From JBFELO01 sp041552055 (GTDB lineage Bacteria > Acidobacteriota > Thermoanaerobaculia > Thermoanaerobaculales > Sulfomarinibacteraceae): a stretch of DNA of 10,920 nt. A model generated the notes under the pieces. The model did not search any database, had not been told where the DNA came from, and was given only the letters and a program-made list of their open reading frames with translations. The translations under genes were made by a program, and so were the position numbers. Shown here one piece after another: positions 5,781 through 10,920 of the stretch (positions are counted from its first letter, which is position 1; every line of letters starts with the position of its first letter). Where the stretch lies: positions 1 through 10,920 of the forward strand of contig JBFELO010000150.1 of the NCBI GenBank assembly GCA_041552055.1, read 5' to 3'.

Positions 5781-7087
5781 TCCGTATGGAGTAAAGCGAG
5801 GATTTCGACGTGATGTGTCAACGGAAAGAGGTCCACCAGCTCGACGTGCTCGAGGCGGTAGCCATGGTCGACCAGGAAGGCGGTGTCTCGCGCCCATGTC
5901 GCGGGGTCGCACGAGAGGCCGAGAATGCGGTCCGGGTGCCAGCCGGCGATCTGGTGTCGAAGCTGAGGCGACATACCGGATCGTGGGGGATCGATCAGGA
6001 CGAGCGCATCGGTGGGCAAACTCCGGGCGCGGCCCAGGTAGGCCTCGGCGGTGCGGCCGACCGCAACGCGGGCCGCCGGCAGGTTCCGTTGGGCGGCGCG
6101 AGCCGCCGGCCGGTGGGGTTCCACGAGCTGGAGCGGTCGGGGTGCGGCGCAGTTCGCCGCCGCCGCGAGCAGGCCCACCCCGGCAAAGAGATCCCAGGTC
6201 GCCACGGGCGCCGGCCCCGAGAGATCTTCGAGTCGTCGAAAGAGCCACCTGAGCAGGTGGCGGTTGACCTGAAAAAACGCACCGATCGGAACTTCCAGGT
6301 GAGCTCTGAGTCGCATCGTGACCGATTCCGTGCCCCAGACCGCCGTCGGCTGACCCGACTGTGAGAGCAGGTGAAACCCGTCAACAACTCCACGAGCATG
6401 TTGCACCGAAGGCACCCAGGACGAGCTGATCACGTGCGGCCCGGCGCGGCTGGGCCGCAACGCGGCGATCGCCGTCGTGCCGTCGAGATCCTCGAGCCAT
6501 TCCAGGTCGACCCGCTCCGGGCAGGTCTCGCAGAGTGCGAGCGACAGTTGTTCCAGAGAGGCCATCAGTCGAGGCGAGAGCAGCCGGCACGAGGGGATGT
6601 CGACCGTGTTCCAGGTGCGCGGCTCATAGAAACCCAGGATGCTCTTCTGTGGGTCCCAGTGCAGTCGGGCTCGCAGCCGATACCCCAACGGTGAGATCCG
6701 GACCGGAGCCGTCGCGATGCGTTCGGCGAGTTCGGGGACCGTCCCGGCAGCCTCGGAGGCGGCGTGAGCTTTGAGTCTGCAACCAGAGTCGGGGTCGACG
6801 TGCGGCCAGTCACACCCCCCGCACCGGATCGCGTGGGGACACGGGTCCGAGAGACGTGCCGGATGGGACGCTCCACGAATTCCCGCCACCCGAGCATCGA
6901 CGACCCCGGACCTCCTGGCGGTGATGCTGGCTTCGACTTCCTCGTCCGGCAGGGCGCCCGCCACGAACCACGTCTCGCCGTCGTGGTGGGCGAGGGCGCG
7001 CCCCCCGCCAACCAGCTTCTCCGCGCGAACCAGGGCCGTCTTCCCCGGTCCTCCTGCACCGTGCGCCCGCGAGCCCGACCCGGTCAT
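5777..7087 (-). CDS. 23S rRNA (uracil-5-)-methyltransferase, RlmD/RumA-like
   Basis: This SAM-dependent RNA m5U methyltransferase of the TrmA/RlmC/RlmD family has 436 residues. It has an N-terminal TRAM domain (about 16-70) and an Fe-S cysteine cluster: CPHAIRCGGC gives Cys 83, 89 and 92, with Cys 167 as the likely fourth ligand. An insert and FFQVNRHLLRWL (271-282) come next. The Rossmann methyltransferase core has DLFAGVGLL (299-307), IDPPRSGMSP (365-374), the catalytic LSCDPAT (391-397) with nucleophile Cys 393, and the terminal HVEILALL, where Glu 428 is the presumed base. All catalytic and cluster residues are present, so it should be active. The four-cysteine cluster favours RlmD-like over TrmA, but the exact uridine target cannot be assigned. 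ATG at 7087 overlaps the preceding stop as ATGA and has GGAG 5 nt upstream. The stop overlaps the comEC start. Confidence 0.93.
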   Translation of the reverse strand: MTGSGSRAHGAGGPGKTALVRAEKLVGGGRALAHHDGETWFVAGALPDEEVEASITARRSGVVDARVAGIRGASHPARLSDPCPHAIRCGGCDWPHVDPDSGCRLKAHAASEAAGTVPELAERIATAPVRISPLGYRLRARLHWDPQKSILGFYEPRTWNTVDIPSCRLLSPRLMASLEQLSLALCETCPERVDLEWLEDLDGTTAIAALRPSRAGPHVISSSWVPSVQHARGVVDGFHLLSQSGQPTAVWGTESVTMRLRAHLEVPIGAFFQVNRHLLRWLFRRLEDLSGPAPVATWDLFAGVGLLAAAANCAAPRPLQLVEPHRPAARAAQRNLPAARVAVGRTAEAYLGRARSLPTDALVLIDPPRSGMSPQLRHQIAGWHPDRILGLSCDPATWARDTAFLVDHGYRLEHVELVDLFPLTHHVEILALLHTE

Positions 7088-7749
7088 TCGATCTCCAGCC
7101 TGGGCAGCCCGAGCCTTTCCCGCAGCTCGCGGTCGCGGATCGCTCGTCTGGTCCGCGCGCGGGTGGATCGGCCTCCACCCGCGCGATCCGAGGCCTGTCG
7201 GCTCCGGTCGTCTATCGCAGAGCGCTCCACCTCGGGAAGGGCTCGCCAGCAGCGGTCCAGAAGCACCGCCTCCATGGAAAACAGATGCTCCTCCAACAGG
7301 GCGGGGGGCATCGCGGGCGCGGTCGACATTCGCTCGACGATCTCGAGGATGACCGCCGCCACTTCGGGGAGCTCCTCGCTCAATGATCCGGCAGCAGCTC
7401 CCATCCTCTGAAGGAGGGGGTCAAGGTCCTGGGCTGGAGACTCGAAGCCGGCGGCACCCTCGACCGGGCCTTCGCCCACGTGCATCTCTGCCAGCCGAGC
7501 CGCATGCCGATGGACGGCGTGTCTGCAGTAGGTGAGACTCACAACCGGGTCCCGATCGTCGCGGTCGCGGCGTCGTGCGAACACCTCGCTGATGCCGGCG
7601 GCGACCGCTGCCAGCGGGATCCGATCCCGCCACCAGCCACGCAACAGCTGGAAGTCCTTTGGAGAAACGATGTGCGGTACGCCCCGCATGGCGGCAAAGA
7701 AATCCTCGATCTCACGGTAGTAGGCGAGCTCTTCTTCGGTATCCGGCAC
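7084..7749 (-). CDS. Hypothetical protein upstream of the RlmD-like gene
   Basis: I do not recognise this 221-residue protein with confidence. It is predicted soluble and helical, with no signal peptide or membrane segment. The N-terminal part (1-85) is the most structured-looking: a YYREIEDFFAAMRG opening, a SPKDFQLLRGWW segment (29-40), a hydrophobic IPLAAVAAGISEVFARR helix (44-60) and a SLTYCRHAV element (71-79). The C-terminal third is rich in Arg and acidic residues, probably flexible, and could contact nucleic acid, but that is only inference. The start is GTG at 7749, with no good Shine-Dalgarno but a TACACT hexamer 7 nt upstream. The stop overlaps the methyltransferase start as ATGA, so the two are probably translated together. 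Coding is supported by this coupling and by non-random, well-mixed amino-acid composition. Confidence 0.8.
   Translation of the reverse strand: MPDTEEELAYYREIEDFFAAMRGVPHIVSPKDFQLLRGWWRDRIPLAAVAAGISEVFARRRDRDDRDPVVSLTYCRHAVHRHAARLAEMHVGEGPVEGAAGFESPAQDLDPLLQRMGAAAGSLSEELPEVAAVILEIVERMSTAPAMPPALLEEHLFSMEAVLLDRCWRALPEVERSAIDDRSRQASDRAGGGRSTRARTRRAIRDRELRERLGLPRLEIE
7093..7096 (-). promoter_or_regulatory. Ribosome binding site of the RNA methyltransferase gene
   Basis: GGAG on the minus strand lies 5 nt before the ATG at 7087, inside the last codons of the hypothetical gene. It supports the ATGA-overlapping start over any downstream one. Confidence 0.5.
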
Positions 7750-7864
7750 GTCAAGAAGTGTACCCCTGCCCGCGGTCGGGGAGTTGAACGTCGAAGGTCG
7801 CGGGGTCGCCGCTCTGCGGTTTCCGACCGGATAAGGCCGTGCGGTGGGTACAATGCCAACAGGT
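7750..7864. promoter_or_regulatory. Divergent promoter region with mirrored TGTACCC / GGGTACA
   Basis: This 115-bp gap separates two divergent genes. A 7-bp inverted repeat lies at its two ends: TGTACCC (7759-7765) and GGGTACA (7846-7852). Each arm contributes a -10-like hexamer reading outward: TACACT on the minus strand (7762-7757), ending 7 nt before the GTG at 7749, and TACAAT on the plus strand (7849-7854), ending 10 nt before the ATG at 7865. I see no convincing -35 for either. No other structure is evident. Confidence 0.4.
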
Positions 7865-10282
7865 ATGGCTCGCGTCGGCGGTCTCCTGCGATGGTTATGT
7901 GTTGGGTTCGTGGTGACCGGTACGCTCGGCGGCGCCGCGAGCGCCGACCCCTCGAGCTGGAGCTTACTCCCGGACGCCGTGAGCCGGCTCCAGTCGGGGC
8001 CCGAGACCCTGGAGGCCGAGCACGTGCTGCAGGAAGCCGAGGCCTCGATTCTCGCCGAGGCCGCGGCCGGCCATCTCGAGGCCGTCGTCGCCCTCGTGGA
8101 CGCCTACGAGAATCTCGTGACACCGCTCGAAGATGGCGACCTCAGGTGTGACTCGCTGCGGGCCAGGACCTCGGACACGTTGACCTCGTTCGGCGACTCC
8201 CGCATGTCGGAGGACTCGGGGCTCGCCGTGCGCTCATGGGCACTCGCGGCCGCGTATAGGCCGAGCACGCGAGCCCTCGGTCGACTCAGGTCGTCGCTGC
8301 TGCCCCCAGCCGAGGCAGAACCGGGATCGGTGTGGCGGTCTCCGATCGATGGAGCGGAGCTGGTGTTTCATCCGTCGATGCAGTTCCAGCTCGGCTGCAC
8401 ATCGGGCGACCACGCGTGTCAGGACGACGAGATTCGACGCTCGCTGCGAACAGAGCCGTTCTGGCTGGAGCGGACCGAGGTCACGAACCGGATGTATCGC
8501 GGATGCGTCGAGGCGGGCATGTGTCCTGTGCCCGTGGACTCGACAGCCTTCGCAGATCCGCGGCGCGCAGAAGACCCGGTGGTCGGTGTGACCTTTCGGC
8601 ACGCCGCGGCGTACGCGGCATGGGCCGGGCGGCGGCTGCCGTCCGAGGCCGAGTGGGAGCGTGCTGCCCGAGGCGTCGACGATGGCGGCCGGTACCCGTG
8701 GGGCAAGGCCCGCGACCGGAGTCTCGCCAATGTCCAGGACACCGGTGACGCTGACCAATTCGAGAGGATCGCTCCGGTCGGCTCGTTTCCGTCGACCGGC
8801 TTCGGCGTGTTCGACATGGCGGGCAACGTGTGGGAGTGGTGCGCGGACACCTACCACCTCGACCAGACGCAAGGGCCGAGGAACGGTCGGGCATGGACCT
8901 CGGCGGGATGGGGCCGCGTGGTGCGGGGGGGCTCGTGGCGACGGACGCTCGATGTGTGTCGAGTGTCTTCGCGGACCTGGCACGAAGAGGATTACCACGC
9001 CGATGACCTGGGCTTCCGGACGGCGATCGATGTTCCCGAGAGGATCACCGACCTCGAACTTGAACGTCTCGTGCTCAGGTCGTTTCCGATTCCCGAGATC
9101 ACGGGTCGTTCGCTGCAGAACGCCGCACTCACACCCACTGACCGCCGGTACCTGGAAAGGCGGGCGCTGACGTGGCTGGTGCTCGAGGGGCGGATCGCGG
9201 ATGCGCTTCCTCGCGTCGTCGAGATGTTGCGGCAGGATCCCAGAAACCCGGCGACCGCCGACCTGCTCGCGCACCTCGAACGTGAAATGGCCGCCGACAT
9301 CCAGCGAGGCGACGTGTTCGCCCTTCCGGAGGCGTTGGTCGAATACCGCACCGCCGTCGGCGAGGACAGCAGACTTCGACGCCGGCTCGCGGATTATGAG
9401 ATGCGGCTGCTCGAGCAGACGCGCGTCAGCGTCCATCAGGTCATCGAGCGAGGGGATCGGACGTCGGTCACGGCGACCGTCGAGCTGATTCTGCTGCTGG
9501 ATCCCGGAGATCCGGCACTCCAGACTCTGCTCGCGTCGTCCCGGATCGCTCCGGGCACCATCCGCGTGTGGCCGAGGGACCACAAGGAAATGGTGTGGAT
9601 CCCTGGCGGAAGCCTCCGAATGGGTGCATCACCCGATGACAGTCAGGCGGCGTACGACGAGCATCCTCCGCGCTCGGTCGAGGTCGACGGCTTCTGGCTC
9701 GATCGCACCGAGGTGACCAACGACGAGTATCGCCTGTGCGTCGAGGCGGGAGTCTGTTCCCCACCGCATCGCACGGCGGCGTTCGACGACCCCAGATCGG
9801 GTCGGCGCCCAGTGCTGTGGGTGGACTGGTTCCAGGCGAGAACGTATACGAGATGGGCAGCCAAGAGGCTCCCGACCGAGGCGGAGTGGGAATGGGCCGC
9901 CAGGGCAGGGCAGGCAGGGAGATACCCTTGGGGAGATTCGTGGCTGGAAGGCCGTGCCAACGCACTGGGGGTGGCGGGCAGCGACCGTTGGGAGGGCCCG
10001 GCTCCCGCCGCCAGTTTCGAGCCCAATGCGTGGGGTGCGTACGACATGCTCGGGAACGCCGCAGAGTGGCTCCAGGACGCCTACCACGGGAATTACTGGG
10101 AAGCGCCGAGTGACGCCCGGGCGTGGATGCAGTTCACTGGAGAGCAGGTCGAACGCAAGCGTGTCGTTCGTGGCGGCTCCTTCAACTCCCCATCCTCGCG
10201 GCTGCGCGTCTCGAATCGCGACCAACGGGCCGCGATTTCGTTCAGCAGAACGACCGGTTTCCGATGTGTGTCGGATCGGTAG
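7865..10282 (+). CDS. Exported protein with two tandem FGE-sulfatase (SUMF1-like) domains
   Basis: This 805-residue protein starts with a signal peptide (n-region MAR, hydrophobic to about 24, likely cut after ASA near 27), so it is probably periplasmic or surface exposed. Helical region 1 (about 45-150) leads to SUMF1-like domain 1 (about 163-389), and helical region 2 (about 425-560) to domain 2 (about 574-802). Both domains show the family hallmarks: FWLERTEVTN / FWLDRTEVTN, RRLPSEAEWERAAR / KRLPTEAEWEWAAR, a GRYPWG turn, FDMAGNVWEW / YDMLGNAAEW, VVRGGS and a final GFR. The copper-binding cysteine pair of true formylglycine-generating enzymes, just after GGS, reads Arg 360/Cys 365 in domain 1 and Ser 775/Leu 780 in domain 2. 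Oxidase activity is therefore unlikely and a binding or structural role more plausible. I chose ATG 7865 over ATG 7853 and GTG 7844 because it gives a compact signal peptide and follows the TACAAT hexamer. Monocistronic. Confidence 0.92.
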   Translation: MARVGGLLRWLCVGFVVTGTLGGAASADPSSWSLLPDAVSRLQSGPETLEAEHVLQEAEASILAEAAAGHLEAVVALVDAYENLVTPLEDGDLRCDSLRARTSDTLTSFGDSRMSEDSGLAVRSWALAAAYRPSTRALGRLRSSLLPPAEAEPGSVWRSPIDGAELVFHPSMQFQLGCTSGDHACQDDEIRRSLRTEPFWLERTEVTNRMYRGCVEAGMCPVPVDSTAFADPRRAEDPVVGVTFRHAAAYAAWAGRRLPSEAEWERAARGVDDGGRYPWGKARDRSLANVQDTGDADQFERIAPVGSFPSTGFGVFDMAGNVWEWCADTYHLDQTQGPRNGRAWTSAGWGRVVRGGSWRRTLDVCRVSSRTWHEEDYHADDLGFRTAIDVPERITDLELERLVLRSFPIPEITGRSLQNAALTPTDRRYLERRALTWLVLEGRIADALPRVVEMLRQDPRNPATADLLAHLEREMAADIQRGDVFALPEALVEYRTAVGEDSRLRRRLADYEMRLLEQTRVSVHQVIERGDRTSVTATVELILLLDPGDPALQTLLASSRIAPGTIRVWPRDHKEMVWIPGGSLRMGASPDDSQAAYDEHPPRSVEVDGFWLDRTEVTNDEYRLCVEAGVCSPPHRTAAFDDPRSGRRPVLWVDWFQARTYTRWAAKRLPTEAEWEWAARAGQAGRYPWGDSWLEGRANALGVAGSDRWEGPAPAASFEPNAWGAYDMLGNAAEWLQDAYHGNYWEAPSDARAWMQFTGEQVERKRVVRGGSFNSPSSRLRVSNRDQRAAISFSRTTGFRCVSDR
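8351..9031 (+). repeat. SUMF1-like domain, copy 1 of an intragenic duplication
   Basis: Encodes residues about 163-389 of the exported protein. It aligns along its length with copy 2, sharing FWLxRTEVTN, CVEAGxC, RLPxEAEWE, RYPWG, GN-x2-EW and VVRGGS in the same order and spacing. The copies differ enough at the DNA level that the duplication is not recent. Confidence 0.75.
9584..10270 (+). repeat. SUMF1-like domain, copy 2 of an intragenic duplication
   Basis: Encodes residues about 574-802. It has the more typical N-terminal entry VWIPGGSLRMG of the family, which copy 1 has lost (it reads VFHPSMQFQLG). It lacks both cysteines at the copper-site positions and keeps a cysteine in the terminal GFRC. 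Confidence 0.75.
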
Positions 10283-10389
10283 GAGCGCGCGCCACTCCAG
10301 TCCACTTCACTTGCTGGGAGTGCCCGCCTCCGTACCCGATTCACCCCTCGAAATCGAGCGACGGTCCGGATACGGATACGGAGACGGGG
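10283..10389. terminator. Convergent intergenic gap with stem-loops, possible bidirectional terminator
   Basis: The gap lies between the stops of two convergent genes. Stem-loop A: CACTCCAG (10293-10300) pairs with CTGGGAGTG (10314-10322) with one bulged G. Element B: CTCCGTA (10328-10334) is complementary to TACGGAG (10377-10383) and encloses a small hairpin, CTCG-AAAT-CGAG (10347-10358). There is no T-run after any stem, so a canonical intrinsic terminator is not shown. The position is where termination of both transcripts is expected. Confidence 0.3.
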
Positions 10390-10920
10390 CTATAGCCCGG
10401 TCTTCTCCAGGATCCGATCGAGAGCCTCGAGTTCACCGCGAGTGATGTAGAAGTGTGGGGACAGCCGCAGGTAGCCCTGGCGCACGGCGCACACCACGCG
10501 CCGTTCACGGAGGCGTCGCGCCGCCTCGCGCGACGCGACGTTGGGGTGGCGGGCGGCCACGATGCCGGCGATAGGGTGGCCGGCACCGGGGGACAACACG
10601 TCCCATCCGTGTGCGATCAAGATCCGGGTGATCGTTCGGGTCAACATCTCCACCCGAGCGTGAATCTCCTCGATTCCCACCGACGAGATGATGTCGAGGC
10701 CGGCGGCGAGACCGGCGACGCCGATGTCGTTGGCAGCACCGGGTTCGAACCGGCGTCCATCGGAGATATAGTCGAGCCGATCGAGGAAGAAGTCGCCGGG
10801 GGCAAGCCGTACGTTGCGCCAACCGGAGAGCACCGGTTGGAGGCGGGCGCGCAGCGAGGGAGCGGTCGCGAGAAGACCAGCGCCTTCCGGTGCCAACAGC
10901 CACTTGTGGCCGTCGGCGAC
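10390..10920 (-). CDS. Class V aminotransferase / cysteine-desulfurase-like protein, C-terminal part
   Basis: This gene is truncated by the window edge; 176 C-terminal residues are visible. It is a PLP-dependent fold-type I enzyme of the class V group. The visible part opens with VADGHKWL, the motif holding the Schiff-base lysine (sixth visible residue) in SufS/NifS-like and isopenicillin-epimerase-like enzymes. It ends with the family C-terminal pattern RRLRERRVVCAVRQGYLRLS followed by PHFYIT (about 136-160), where the Arg of YLRLSPH is the usual carboxylate-binding residue. The SufS RTGHHC loop with catalytic cysteine is not present at the expected place, so a sulfur-mobilising desulfurase is less likely than an aminotransferase, epimerase or kynureninase-like lyase. 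The substrate cannot be assigned. It converges on the SUMF1-domain gene and seems unrelated to the long minus-strand block. Confidence 0.88.
   Translation of the reverse strand, partial: VADGHKWLLAPEGAGLLATAPSLRARLQPVLSGWRNVRLAPGDFFLDRLDYISDGRRFEPGAANDIGVAGLAAGLDIISSVGIEEIHARVEMLTRTITRILIAHGWDVLSPGAGHPIAGIVAARHPNVASREAARRLRERRVVCAVRQGYLRLSPHFYITRGELEALDRILEKTGL

Noticed and set aside
4413..5813. Plus-strand open frame of 466 codons opposite comEC
   Set aside because: Composition is Arg/Gly/Gln/Asp-rich with no recognisable domain, while the opposite strand encodes an intact ComEC with all motifs.
5781..6248. N-terminal extension of the comEC frame
   Set aside because: The added 156 residues are low-complexity and overlap the RlmD-like gene, whose catalytic core is encoded there; the GTG at 5780 gives normal ComEC length.
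7844..7864. Upstream starts (GTG 7844, ATG 7853) for the SUMF1-like gene
   Set aside because: Both precede or overlap the TACAAT hexamer and add residues ahead of an otherwise well-formed signal peptide; they remain possible if the hexamer is not the promoter.
10283..10389. Small RNA or attachment site in the convergent gap
   Set aside because: Only short stem-loops and a GGATAC direct doublet are present; nothing distinguishes them from ordinary convergent-gene ends.
1..10920. CRISPR array, IS element, phage or defence cassette
   Set aside because: No regularly spaced direct repeats, transposase, integrase or known defence-protein motifs were found on either strand.

Overview
The window is GC-rich bacterial chromosome with compact gene packing and overlapping stop/start codons. 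The core genes (miaA-hfq, an RlmD-type rRNA methyltransferase, comEC) point to a Gram-negative-type bacterium outside the well-studied Proteobacteria. High GC, Hfq with a Gram-positive-like rim, and a secreted sulfatase-modifying-factor-like protein with helical repeats would suit Acidobacteriota or a similar deep-branching lineage. That assignment is inference only. No phage, IS, CRISPR array, tRNA or rRNA gene was recognised.

Layout. Bases 1-240 hold no credible gene, but they contain a conspicuous imperfect inverted repeat (6-25 / 61-79) followed by a second hairpin (81-105). From 7749 down to 241 runs a seven-gene minus-strand block, in transcription order: a hypothetical protein (7749-7084), an RlmD/TrmA-family RNA m5U methyltransferase (7087-5777), ComEC (5780-3525), a 141-bp gap with a credible promoter, then miaA (3383-2430), hfq (2433-2185), an exported TPR protein with an SLH-like C-terminus (about 2105-909), and a CRP-type regulator (912-241). 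Four junctions are NTGA overlaps (ATGA, GTGA, ATGA, TTGA), implying two tightly coupled transcription units: hypothetical-rlmD-comEC and miaA-hfq-TPR-crp.

Divergent from the block, on the plus strand, is an 805-residue exported protein (7865-10282). It has two tandem FGE-sulfatase (SUMF1-like) domains, each preceded by a helical-repeat stretch. Neither domain keeps the paired copper-binding cysteines of genuine formylglycine-generating enzymes. The right edge holds the 3' part of a class V (PLP) aminotransferase/cysteine-desulfurase-like gene on the minus strand, convergent with the SUMF1 gene across a 107-bp gap containing stem-loops.

Functional picture. The minus block combines RNA-modification genes (rlmD, miaA), a global RNA chaperone (hfq), a global cNMP-type regulator (crp) and the DNA-uptake channel (comEC). 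The physical coupling of hfq and crp is the most notable regulatory arrangement. The first genes of the three transcription units that begin in the window have weak or no Shine-Dalgarno sequence and a TANNNT hexamer 7-10 nt before the start. This suggests leaderless or near-leaderless mRNAs, whereas several internal genes have SD sequences or overlapping starts. I see no clear evidence of a wholly undescribed system. The best leads are the 5' structured element, the duplicated non-catalytic-looking SUMF1 protein and the leaderless-promoter pattern.
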